DNA of 30,840 nucleotides from Mucidula mucida (Eukaryota; Basidiomycota; Agaricomycetes; Agaricales; Physalacriaceae), in the NCBI GenBank assembly GCA_015501055.1, contig JADNYV010000413.1, positions 1 to 30,840 on the forward strand. Reading direction: 5' to 3'. How positions within the stretch are numbered: position 1 is the stretch's first letter; each line of letters starts with the position of its first letter. Under the pieces are notes generated by a model that saw nothing but the letters and a program-made list of their open reading frames with translations, was not told where the DNA came from and did no database searches. Positions 1 to 9,179 of this stretch are shown here, one piece after another. Both the position numbers and the translations under genes were made by a program.

Positions 1-93
1 GTAGCGTGGACGAAGAAGATAGCCTTTATCGAGGAGGAACGGCTGGTGACTGACCCAGAAGAGCTCAAACTTGTCTCGGTGCTCAAGACCCAT
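1..93 (-). CDS. Protein kinase-like gene, 5' end only (paralogue of the gene at 22199-23482)
   Basis: The gene starts at ATG 93 on the minus strand and runs off the left edge, leaving 31 codons. The visible residues are nearly the same as the start of the kinase-like protein at 22199-23482: both open with MGLE, then share ELFW, the HQP motif and KGYLLRPRY. That alignment also fixes the start codon, because sequence upstream of the ATG is not shared. By analogy the missing part should carry a kinase fold. No catalytic residue lies inside the window, so the kinase call rests only on the paralogue. The upstream region is shared with the divergent gene starting at 407. Confidence 0.7.
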   Translation of the reverse strand, partial: MGLEHRDKFELFWVSHQPFLLDKGYLLRPRY

Positions 94-318
94 GATGTTC
101 CCTGCTCTAAGTGTGTAGTCGCCGCGTTGTGCTGTGGGTGTTGTCAACGAACATTGCCTATTGATGCACTCACTACACGCTGACATAATGATCAGATCTC
201 ATTGATGAACCGCGCAACTCATCTAACGAGCCGAATCGCTTTCTACATCTGTCAAAATTCCATATCCTATCAGCTTTCCTTCTTTGGCCTGAACATTCTG
301 ACTCGAACGTGTTGAGGC

Positions 319-326
319 TATAAAAA
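319..326 (+). promoter_or_regulatory. TATA box of the gene starting at 407
   Basis: TATAAAAA lies 81 nt upstream of ATG 407, a usual fungal distance. The rest of 94-406 holds no gene that I can support and is the divergent promoter region with the kinase-like gene ending at 93. Confidence 0.5.
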
Positions 327-406
327 CCGGAACAAGGAGATATCAATGGCATCAAACACCCCAGTGCCTCCACCCCGATCTCTACATCGTACCAACTGCT
401 GTAGTC

Positions 407-723
407 ATGGCTAACGAGCGTGAGATGAATCGTCGTGGACACCCTCTTCCTCCGAGGGCTCAGGGGTCCCCCTACGCCGATCTCATTCAGCTCCAAAGAC
501 TTGCTGGGATCATTCGTACGTTCCTTCGTAACCTGATTGCCGGAGCATATGAAATGGAAGAGGCCGTCAACGATGCATATATTCGACAAATGCAAGGGTA
601 AGCAAACGTCTCTGCTGTTGCCTCATCACTCTCTCATGGCATGCAACGTCTAGATTCCTTTCATTCCTGGAAGCGGGAGTCGCAGGACGGCCCATCCCTC
701 GCGATGAATACGACTCAATCTAA
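407..723 (+). CDS. Small protein of unknown function, two exons
   Basis: Exons 407-597 and 654-723 join across a 56 nt intron (gtaagc donor, TAG acceptor) to give 86 residues ending in DEYDSI. The protein has a basic, proline-rich N-terminus and then a likely amphipathic helix (QLQRLAGIIRTFLRNLI, about residues 25-41). I recognise no domain. A TATA box 81 nt upstream supports transcription. The next gene begins only 90 nt later on the same strand, so these could be one longer gene whose linking exon I failed to join. The string of TCGAGC repeats at 735-751 lies in that gap. Confidence 0.4.
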
Positions 724-812
724 AATATTGTAGTCGAGCTCGAGCTCGAGTCCTCACAGGTAACAGTTACTTCTGGCAGTCTTTTGTCTTGCAACTCATT
801 CTTCTCCAGCAC

Positions 813-1724
813 ATGAAAGCAGAGACGGATGAGCCGGACCCTGCAGCGATAAACCCGTAAGACAATGAGAATCTCTTGTCACCTTTCATCTCATTGATGT
901 TTGCCCCTTTTACCAGGCTATCTCCTCCAGGATGGCAGAGAGTTCGACGACCTGCCCACCCGCAGGACCCCGCCAATAATCATGTCTCTCAGAGCGGTGC
1001 ACAATCTGCTTCCAGTGGTAATCCTGGTGACCATTGGATTGCAGGTCATCCATACATGCAGAGGACAACATCGGACGATCGACGATGGACTTTTGGAAGC
1101 AACGCGTAAGACAGTGCTCCTTCTACGTTACATGTATGTGCTCTGACATTGGTTACTTCTAGTCCCGTCGGAGCGGGTTCCGGTGCTCCCGTCCTTTCTT
1201 GGGAAATGACGACTCCAGTTCCCCCAATCCCCGGCATTCCTGCTGATGCATTGCCTCTTCCACATCACCCTGGAGTTTTCTTTACATTTCATGGAAACAG
1301 CATGAGACGCTATGTCGTTGACCCGACTCGGACCACGCTCTTGAACTTCTTGACGTCGGAGCCAATCCCCCTTGGTCCTTTTTTCTCACTGACGCGTACC
1401 GACGGACCGAGGGATGATGCCTTCTGGTCACGATTTAGGCAGATCTGGCTCCATAACACACCGCTGTCCTCTATGCCTCGCCATGTCGTGACGGGCGGCG
1501 TCGATACTAGTACTGGCAACGCTAGCCATCCTAACCAATTGTCCCGCCATGTGGCACCAATGCCAAACGAGCGCCCACCGGGCATGAGTCACATAGCCCA
1601 GCGGGTTACAGAGGGTGGAAGGACATTTTGGCGGGAATATTCGAATGGCATCGTCTACGTTGCTGTGTGGGCACCACCCGGCCAATGGCAGTTCAGCAGA
1701 ATGCCGATGCCAGGTAGTAAGTGA
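813..1724 (+). CDS. Protein of unknown function, three exons
   Basis: Exons 813-856, 917-1105 and 1163-1724 give a continuous 264-residue frame. Introns are 60 and 57 nt and both donors read gtaaga. The N-terminal third is polar and proline-rich. The C-terminal two thirds contain aromatic, conserved-looking stretches such as GVFFTFHGNSMRRYVVDPT and REYSNGIVYVAVW. I recognise no domain, signal peptide or membrane segment. ATG 813 sits next to a possible acceptor (ctccag, 804-809), so an upstream exon, possibly shared with the 407-723 model, is possible. Confidence 0.55.
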
Positions 1725-1929
1725 ATGAAAGCAGTCTCTTGTCAGACCATTACGACCTCTTCCACGTCTACGATTTACGATATCTTAGTCTTGCTCTCAA
1801 TGAAATGTAGTTTTGTGACATGTGAATTTGAATCATCACCGACATCTCAACAGACAAGTGACCATACTATGAACGCCATCTACTGCAGTCGCTCGGAGCT
1901 AAAGTCGACTCCCATATCCAACGCATCAC

Positions 1930-2742
1930 CTACTGAATAAACCTCGAATACCTCTTTAGCCTCACCGTCCTCGTATCAACAGTCGCATACTGCAATATCC
2001 TCTGAAACCCACTGGCATACTCCGTCCCCGCCGCCCTCGCCTGCCACTGCGCCTCCACCCCATCCCACCCCATCAACACCATAAACTCGTCTCCCTCCAC
2101 ATTGATGGTCGCGTTAAACCAATGGTCGCGGTAACCCTCGCACTTCCTGGAGCGGCTCGTCCAGTCCGCTATAAGCGGTATCACTTTGCTCCCGTCCCGC
2201 TCGTTGGCCTTCTTTAGGCGGATGATCTGGATGGAGACGACGGGCGAGGAGAGGACGCCCCACAAGTAGGATTCGGCGTCGAGCCAGATGTCCTCGGCCG
2301 CACCCCGCCGCGCTAGTGAGCGCGCCATGTAGCGGCTGTAGGCTTCGCTAGGGATATGTAGGTCTGAGTCAGACCATACTGCGAGTAAACGTTATGAGTG
2401 GGATGAGAAGAGCGATGATCCAATAATTACCTATGGCGATGAAGCCTCGAGTTGGGTTTTCGATCTCCTGCCCATAGTGAAGTCTTGTTGTAGAATGAGT
2501 AGGAGTAGAAAGAGCGATGAAAAGAAAGGTAAAGGAACGCACACTTTGAGAGACCGGCTTGCGTCGCTGAGAACGTAATCTCCGAGTGCAGAGATAGCCG
2601 CCCTGGGACTCCCGAGGTACTCGACGCTGCTTTCAAACGTCGTGAACTGGAAAGAGACGCGGATCTGGTAGTTGTATATGCTACTTCCACCAGCGCTTGG
2701 TTGCCTGCTAGAGGATGAGTGGTGCGCTGGTCGACGTGACAT
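1930..2742 (-). CDS. Protein of unknown function, three exons
   Basis: Minus-strand exons 2742-2545, 2467-2431 and 2378-1930 give 227 residues. Introns are 77 and 52 nt with GTGTGC and GTAATT donors. The first 22 residues are Ser/Arg-rich. The rest is well mixed and looks globular, with short strands such as NYQIRVSFQF, GFIAIVWSD, SPVVSIQIIRL and FNATINVEGDEFMVL. The alternation of strands with acidic helices would fit a small alpha/beta fold, perhaps a dimeric alpha/beta barrel, but this is a guess from pattern only. A TATA-like site lies 56 nt upstream of the ATG. Confidence 0.72.
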
Positions 2743-3545
2743 GGCTGGCTGGCTAGAAGGAGGATGTCAATCACGGTGAAAATGAACAAGCACCTCCTTA
2801 TAAATGCATCCAGACAGTTACGTGCTCCGATTGGCACAATGAATGCATCCCCGGGGCGCTTGTGGAATGAGACATTAAGGGCCACAAAAAACAATGGCGT
2901 TACTGTACATTGTCACCACGGCGAACACGAGGCCTGTGCTTACCGGTACAGACCTTGTTCCGCATATAGTCCGCCTTGACTAGAATAAGCTAGAATAGGA
3001 ACTTCCGTCGTCCAAAACCGGTCGACAATGGACGATTAGGCGCCAAGCAAAATGATAGCTGTCATCACACGTCCACGACTCTCCCACAGTACACGCGTAA
3101 AACACGTTGTACGTATATGAACTCTCCAGCTCCAGTAAGCGAACAGTGCGAGAGACAGGGATTATATATTGAGAGTTGGCGGTATACTTGTCGTGCACAG
3201 CCCTGGAAAGTCTGAACGCTGTTTAACAATAGGTCGAAGTAGGCGCCGGTGGGCAAGCTCCCGTGTCGTCCCTAGAATACGCTGGTTAGCCACCTGGTGC
3301 CGGGAGAAGCACATCAGTACACTATGTCGGAACCCATTTGGCAAATTTGCTTGATGAGCTGGAAAGGCCTGGTGAGAGTACATCGTCTAGTATGTCTGTC
3401 CTGCTTGCGGAGCCTGAAAGAGAGAGACCTGAGAAGGAGAGCACTTGGACAGTGATGGACGTAAGCGGAAAGATAATAATGATGCGATCAACGGCAGGAC
3501 GTGTACACCTGTCGTAGTACATGGGACCTTGTCTATGGTGGGCGT
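2743..3545. other. Intergenic region, about 800 bp
   Basis: No gene is supported here. It holds the promoter of the minus gene starting at 2742, with TTATAAAT at 2798-2805 acting as a TATA box on the minus strand, and the 3' flank of the F-box-like gene ending at 3546. Open frames are short and lack splice context. Confidence 0.5.
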
Positions 3546-4548
3546 CTACGTTGACATGCCTTGCTTTAGAGATTGTTTCAAACTTCTATGCCCAGACGAC
3601 AATGGACATTGCTCTTTCTCCTCGAATCCAGACGCCGCTCGCTTGCGCGCAAATTCCTCTGCAAACGTCCACACATCGTCGTCCTCACCTAGCCTATATC
3701 CCCAATCGTCGGCAATGTCATGGTTGTGCGCATAGCACGCCAAACCCGGAATAGCATCACGATAATACCTAGCCTCCAGACAAACGGGCACGAAGCGCGG
3801 ATCTTTGAGCTGCGAGATGAAGCGCGCGAAGGGGTGGGTGCCGCCGCGTGGCGTGGGAGAGAAGACTACGATGAGGTACTTGATAGATGATGGAAGGTCA
3901 GATAAGAGGTAGTGAATGTAGTGCGCGGGGAAGTGGCCGTCAAAGTCGACGTCCAGATTGTAGCGCATGATGTGCGTGAGGTGGGGTATGCGCGCGGCTA
4001 GCACCTTCAGTGTTTTGGGATTAAGGGAGGTCTCGGCAGCGAGGCCTAGGTGAGTGACGCTTGGTGGCAATAAGAGCGCCGTGTCGCGGTTAAAGCCTGG
4101 TTTGACGACGTACATGTGCGTTGGCGAAATGGTATTTGATGGCGGGAATGAGGTGGGAACGGTCTCCCAGGCAAGAGATTTGACGCCGGTACAGATGGAG
4201 AGGATGTGTGCAGCGGCTTGAGCGTACTCTGCCGAATACTTCAAGGTGAAAGATAAGACGCGGACGTTCCTAGAGAAAAAAGCTCTGTCGTTTCGCATAC
4301 GGATGGCGCGCTCATATTTGAGGATGTTTGTCATGGTTAGAACAGCAGAACGGTGGAGAATTGGGTCAACCCTAGCATGACATGACGATGAGCGGTACTG
4401 CCAGTGATCTTCGTGTATATACGCACCATTCTCGCACGCGTTTCAAAAGTAATACCAAAGTAAGTGCTGTCTCGCGATCGCCGAATGCGGTGGTCTCAAG
4501 CAGAATACGAAGGACGTCAACGGAGAGCACGACAGATGAAGTCGTCAT
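3546..4548 (-). CDS. F-box-like protein (basidiomycete family)
   Basis: Minus-strand exons 4548-4427 and 4371-3546 join across a 55 nt intron with a GTGCGT donor that splits a Trp codon (TG|G), giving 315 residues. The N-terminus (VDVLRILLETTAFGDRET, then LVLLLKRVREW) has the degenerate F-box pattern common in mushroom genomes: a leucine-rich helix, then a helix ending in the conserved Trp. The C-terminal part has Leu-rich strand-helix units (VTHLGLA, LKVLAARIPHLTHI, LPSSIKYLIVVF) like weak LRRs, ending in an acidic and then Lys/Ser-rich tail. Family members usually bind Skp1 in SCF ubiquitin ligases. Binding is not shown here. ATG 4548 is the first in-frame Met after a stop. Confidence 0.75.
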
Positions 4549-4780
4549 CGTAGTTCTAGAAAAGCCATAGTCGTGAGTATATCTGAGCGGTTGCCTCGGA
4601 GTTTGAATATGCTCAGCACCGGCAGAGTGGGGTTAGGGTGACTAGAATCTTTGTGACCGCCATGTTGAATGAAGGAGGGACAGCGCTCACTAGCATCTTG
4701 ACCTCGCGCTCCAGCTAGATAGTCCGCATTCTTTCTAATGCAGGTATGTGTGTTCAGAAATTTGACGCGGTAGCTACTCA

Positions 4781-5005
4781 TTACCACGCATCCATCAGCC
4801 TTCGCTGGAACGCGTCATCGTCCAACTCATACTCATACTCGTATCTGAAGCGTCTATTTCCTGAACTCAGTTCACCCTTCTTCGCGCTCCCGTACCTTTT
4901 GCCAGTCTTACGTTGATGGAACCAAGCCGTTCCTTCCTCCATTTTCGCGCAAGGTGGCGGTAATTCTATCCCTTCTCTGGCAGTGTTATTCGCATCATCT
5001 GACAT
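4781..5005 (-). CDS. Small acidic/basic protein of unknown function, 74 residues
   Basis: A single open frame of 74 residues with a coding-like codon pattern. It includes GTAWFHQRKTGKRYGS and an alternating Tyr-Glu stretch (YEYEYEL), then ends FQRRLMDAW. It is divergent from the gene starting at 5136, with 130 bp between the ATGs, so the two probably share a promoter. No domain is recognised. A GTAATG just at the stop could be a donor extending the frame, but the joined frame stops at once. Confidence 0.5.
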   Translation of the reverse strand: MSDDANNTAREGIELPPPCAKMEEGTAWFHQRKTGKRYGSAKKGELSSGNRRFRYEYEYELDDDAFQRRLMDAW

Positions 5006-5135
5006 GCTGCGGTTCCTAGAACAGAACTTTCTCGTACATCTTGACGGTCATCTGCGTTGCCGTTAAGGTGGCCCATCTCTCGAATCTTCTCACGAATCCC
5101 TCTTCTCTCCCTCCTCCATCTTGCTATCCCTCACT

Positions 5136-6080
5136 ATGGGAAATGGGGAGTGTGATTATTCGGAATCCTACCCTCCAGTTATCAAGCATCATTATGGAGA
5201 TGCCTTTCTACTCCCAGGAAAGCGTGAATTCGACTTCGGCGGTGTCCACCGAGGGAAGATGCTACACGATATTCCAGAGTGCTATATCTGTTGGTACCAG
5301 ATGCTTCCAGACAAAGCCAACTCCTCAGAGGTACGTTACTTGTGCGCGCATTTCTCTTACTTGCTCGATTGTCTCGACTCCATCGAAAGGGCCCTCGTGT
5401 TGCTACGAGGGAGTACCTACATAGCCTGCGAGACAAGTTTGCGGACCGCAGTCTAGGTGATATAATGCGGACGCCTATGAGCTCTACCTCTGGCGATAGC
5501 ATCATGAGGTTCGGAAGATACGAGGGAACGGCTCTGAAAGACGTTCCGTTAGCGTATCTCCTCTGGACGAGGGCTGATCTGTCTGATAGATGTCGTACGG
5601 TACGCTGTGAACCCTCATCATGCCGTAGTGATAGAAGGCTGATGTATTTGTAGAACGGCTGGAAATATTTCGATGCCCTCGAAATCTATATTAAAGGACT
5701 GGAGAGCCCTTCTGCCAGCAACGCCGGACCGATTTGGACGGCTCGTGTGCCCAAGAGCGACAAGAGTACTCTCGCGTCTCTGCTTGCCTTGACAATCAAT
5801 CGCAGCTAGTACGCAACACTCAGTGGACTTCACGTATGATGATATCGACTGTGGCTACAAGCGAGAAATTATTGCGACTGAGCTTACGAGGCTTCTTTAT
5901 CCCCCAGTCGACGATCCTAAGACCACGACTGGCACTACCGTCGAATCCGATTCACCGTCGGAAGGTTCAGAGGTATGTCTTTCTCTCTTTTTTCTATAGT
6001 GCCGACATTGATTCACATTTACATAGGACGAACTTGCAGCGCGGCTCGGGAGTCTCCGGATCTGGGGCGTAAGGAAATGA
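5136..6080 (+). CDS. Protein with two DUF3820-like motifs, five exons
   Basis: Exons 5136-5330, 5390-5599, 5654-5765, 5806-5972 and 6027-6080 give 245 residues. Introns are 59, 54, 40 and 54 nt. Two copies of a pattern like F-G-x-x-x-G-x-x-L-x-D-(I/V)-P-x-x-Y-(I/L)-x-W are seen: FGGVHRGKMLHDIPECYICW in exon 1 and FGRYEGTALKDVPLAYLLW in exon 2. This is the signature of DUF3820 (in Pfam 'putative quorum-sensing-regulated virulence factor'), a small fold often linked to nucleases in bacteria and repeated in fungal proteins of unknown role. A third, weaker region (FTYDDIDCGYKREI) follows, then an acidic Ser-rich linker and a short helix. The 40 nt intron was placed because reading through meets a stop. 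Confidence 0.72.
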
Positions 6081-6630
6081 TGTTGAATTGACAACGAAAT
6101 GTGTACCATTACTTATACTGATATCCATATCATGACGGAAAGGACCGAGGCGCGGCATCGTTTAGGATTCGGGCGTTGCATTGCCAGAGTTGATGCGCGC
6201 CGTTGATAGCCGTAGCAGCAAATCTCAATCGCCAGTTCTTGCATGGACATCGTCCTCAACCAATGGGAGGACTCCGCCAAAGCGTGATGAGCGCCGGCTT
6301 GACCTTTTGATGGGTAAAAACATCTGGTGTGCCTTACACTACGAAAACTGCCGGTCAGCCACGAGTCCGCTGACAGAATGGCATTCAATATGTAGAGATG
6401 GTCATGTCATCTTTCTGCTTCCAGACGGACACGAAGACACTGAAAAGTATATCGGATGTCCACAGACAACGTGCTGGAAATTCAAGAGTCGAGAAACAGC
6501 GTCAAAGTAAAAAAAATCCGCTGAGACGATACTCCACCTTGCATTCCCTTCTGTATCTGTCTGCCTTGGAAGCAGAGTTAACGGTGAGAGGGCTACAACA
6601 CAAGTTTGCTTCCATTGTGCCTTCGCCTCC
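6081..6630. other. Intergenic region with one weak ORF
   Basis: A plus-strand frame from ATG 6193 to stop 6510 (105 residues) has fairly coding-like codons in its second half (YENCRS, ICRDGHVIFLLPDGHED) and several cysteines. It has no recognised domain and no clear splice partner. I would not call it a gene without transcript support. Confidence 0.3.
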
Positions 6631-7264
6631 GAGTCGAGAACCACTGAGCTACAGGGAGACTTGGGGACTCTTTTAATTTATACTTGTCGCGTTCTTGACT
6701 AGTCCCCCGAACACAGTGCCGTAAAAAGGGGCAATGTACTCGTCATTCAATCACATCTCGGTCTAGCTCGTGCGCTACGAGGATGTGGCATGCTGGCTTG
6801 CAACACAATCAAATCCGACCAGGGTTTCTCCTCCTCTTCGTAGGCGTACTGGCACTAGGAAAGTGAGTCGACTTGAACGAAAACAACAAAAAGCCAACGG
6901 AACGAGAAAGTTGAACACGACATGCATAGTAGCAAAAGATGGAAACTCAGCTGAACGCGTCTAACGTCTTGTGGCAACTGATAAGCCATCAGGGAGCGCT
7001 AGGGAAGGGGAACGTCTGCGTGTTTCACGGGCAGTTGAGCTGAAGGGAACGTCGTTCTTGGGGTGTCGCGCAAACCGTGACAAGTGGCGTAAGTCTATGT
7101 GTTTCTTAATTGCCCTAGGTAACGTGGAGATGGGAAGTGGTACTTATCCTCTGCGGAATTCTGGTATTTTAAAGATGGAGGGGACGACTCGGATGCGCCG
7201 GGCAGCTCATGGGACATCAGGAAAGGTAGGACTCGGGCGTCGGCATCCCAATTGAGGCCTTGTG

Positions 7265-7330
7265 AAAAATAAGAAAACATCTTTCAACCTGCCTTAAGAG
7301 CTTGATGTAGCTGTTGAGCTACATAGACAC
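7265..7330 (-). repeat. Hairpin/T-run element, left copy 1
   Basis: ATGTAGC / GCTACAT is a fully Watson-Crick 7 bp stem with loop TCAACA on minus. Runs of A4 and A5 on plus (7274-7277, 7265-7269) give the T-runs. Confidence 0.7.
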
Positions 7331-7717
7331 GTTCTGGGTTGGGATTCTAAGGCCAAGTTGGGTGTGTGACAAGAGGCGCATTCATGCGTTGAATTTCCTG
7401 CTGAACCAAAAAATCTCAGCCTCCACACATGACTTGCAAAAGAACACATGACTCGAATACCGGAGGCTGTGTTAATGTAAGTATGCCTCGGTGGAGATGG
7501 GAAACGGAGTTTGAGGAGGGTAAGAGACTTGTCAAATAATAACAGATGGTTGGAAGTCGAAGAGGTCGTATGTACACGGAGACGTTCGGTCCTAGTACAA
7601 ACATCTACTTTGCGTGGTCCCGAGTAGTGACGCACGAAAAAACACCATACAGCGAGAAAAGACAATGGAATGGTGAAAGAAAACTACTATGCAAGTAGCA
7701 GGGAAAAGCATAAGAAC

Positions 7718-7782
7718 AAAAAACCACCACAACGATTGGCCGACATACATACTTAATATAGCCGTTGAGCTACAGGGAGACG
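7718..7782 (-). repeat. Hairpin/T-run element, left copy 2
   Basis: Minus strand: CGTCTCCCTGTAGC, loop TCAACG, GCTATAT. A6 on plus at 7718-7723 gives the T-run. Confidence 0.75.
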
Positions 7783-7862
7783 TTGCTCTGGAGGTGTCGT
7801 GAGATTGATTATGTGCAGCGCCTCTAGGTAGCCGCTGGCGGCTGGACAGAGCGTCCGTGCGT

Positions 7863-7931
7863 AAAAACAACATAAAATGTGTGTCAAGTCGACGATGAGA
7901 GGTCCTGTAGCCGGCGAGCTACACGGAGACG
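7863..7931 (-). repeat. Hairpin/T-run element, left copy 3
   Basis: Minus strand: CGTCTCCGTGTAGC, loop TCGCCG, GCTACAGG. A4 and A5 on plus at 7874-7877 and 7863-7867. Confidence 0.7.
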
Positions 7932-8116
7932 TTGTGTGTTTATGCTTTTGTGGATTCAACGTGTCGACTTGGGCGCAGCAGCTGAATGACAGTCAAAGAA
8001 TGAACGAGGAAGTGGACTTTAATAAATAGCGAAAAAGACAATGGAATGAGGATGGAAAACAAAAAACATGTAGGGTGTTGCTAGTAGAAAAAGGGAACCT
8101 CGGCGTGAGAACCCAC

Positions 8117-8182
8117 AAAATAAAGGAGTTGTTTCCAATCTCTCGCAGTCCTCGCTATAGCTGTTGAGCTACAAGAGAGATG
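8117..8182 (-). repeat. Hairpin/T-run element, left copy 4
   Basis: Minus strand: CATCTCTCTTGTAGC, loop TCAACA, GCTATAGCG. Only A4 (8117-8120) at the expected place, so the T-run is weak. Confidence 0.6.
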
Positions 8183-8453
8183 GTCTCCACGACTCCCGTC
8201 CGGAGAGCCCAGGAAGCACCATGGACACTTTGAACCTAGCAATGTGAAGACGGGAAGTGAGACTCTTAGTGGTTGGTTCATGAGTGAGAAACGGTAAGGG
8301 TGCGCGAGATCGTAGGGGAAAAGGTGGGCGCCATCATGACATAAGTATGAGCACGGAGACAATGCTCCAGGTGTCCTGCTTAAGATTTTAACAGCTCCGG
8401 AGGCGAAAGAGTCGATGCGAGATACTAGCACAACGATGTCAGAGCCTGATGGT

Positions 8454-8518
8454 AAAAAAAAATCGACTTCTCGTATCCTTATATGCTGACAGTATAGCGG
8501 TCGAGCTAGACCGAGACG
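8454..8518 (-). repeat. Hairpin/T-run element, left copy 5
   Basis: Minus strand: CTCGTCTCGGTCTAGC, loop TCGACC, GCTATACT. A9 on plus at 8454-8462 gives a strong T-run 28 nt after the hairpin. Confidence 0.65.
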
Positions 8519-8773
8519 AGGGAGTGGACCGGTGAGGGAATAACCGCATTCAGGGACTGGAAGTCGGTGCTTTTTCCGCTAGGCTCATCATGGCCACTCT
8601 GTAGGGGAACGAGAGTGTGTCCTGATCCAGATTCCAGGCAAAAAACGGTGCAGACGCATAAGCATACTCGTAACCCATGGGCTATGAACGTGCGGATGTA
8701 GGAGAAAGTAGTATCGGACGCGATGGTTATTGGGAACAAATTGGACACGAGCCTTTCATCAGAGCAATAGAGG

Positions 8774-8832
8774 AAAAATGGTATTTCATTTTGCAACATA
8801 ACTCCACATAGCCGTTGAGCTACACGGAGACG
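8774..8832 (-). repeat. Hairpin/T-run element, left copy 6
   Basis: Minus strand: CGTCTCCGTGTAGC, loop TCAACG, GCTATGTGGAG. The 11 bp stem is complete if three G-U pairs are allowed. A5 on plus at 8774-8778. Confidence 0.75.
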
Positions 8833-9179
8833 GAGTCGTTCGTGGTAGAGACGGCGCGGAGGACGCGTATTGTGCGTGATCGTGGGAAAAGATGTGCCTG
8901 GGCGGGAGTCTAAAGTGGCTGTTTTGGTTGCCTTGCTTTTACCACACCACACCTTGATACTATTTTTTCGCTGGAAGCGGAATCCGCCTGCTACTGGTGA
9001 GCAGCGTAGTAGCGCGTCTCGATGGGGTCGCTGATGCGGAGCCTTGCAGATACGCGCAACGCCTGGACGCCAAAAAAAAACGTGCTTAGGAAAAGGAAGG
9101 AAGGTGTGTATGCGTGTGCGCGTGTGTGGATGGATAGGCAGAGGCTGATATCGACTTAGACCAACCATAACACCATACG
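8833..9179. promoter_or_regulatory. Upstream region of DHH1 with an alternating purine-pyrimidine tract
   Basis: No gene lies here. The stretch just before the ATG holds an A9 run (9072-9080), an AG-rich tract (about 9089-9103) and a strictly alternating purine-pyrimidine tract of 25 nt (9104-9128, GT/GC/AT steps) ending 51 nt before ATG 9180. It is presumably promoter or 5' UTR. No clear TATA box is seen. Confidence 0.45.

Larger units (their letters stand above)
6639..8832 (-). repeat. Left array of hairpin/T-run elements (minus-strand orientation)
   Basis: Six well-formed copies read on the minus strand (hairpins at 7305-7324, 7757-7782, 7904-7931, 8153-8182, 8491-8518, 8803-8832), plus two weaker ones at 6639-6660 and 7028-7050. 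One degenerate copy at 6757-6781 reads on plus. On the minus strand each well-formed copy is CGTCTCC-x-TGTAGC, loop TCAACG, GCTATA, then a T-run of 4-9 starting 26-34 nt later (seen as an A-run on plus). Spacing between copies is irregular, about 150-450 bp. A second shared block, AAAAGACAATGGAATG-like, recurs near 7657 and 8034. Frames open across this array, including a 116-codon one, look like chance. Except at the hairpins the region shows no gene. Confidence 0.8.

Noticed and set aside
7294..8431. Several minus-strand ORFs of 62-123 codons in the left array
   Set aside because: They cross hairpin copies and A/T runs, have no recognised domains and no splice context.
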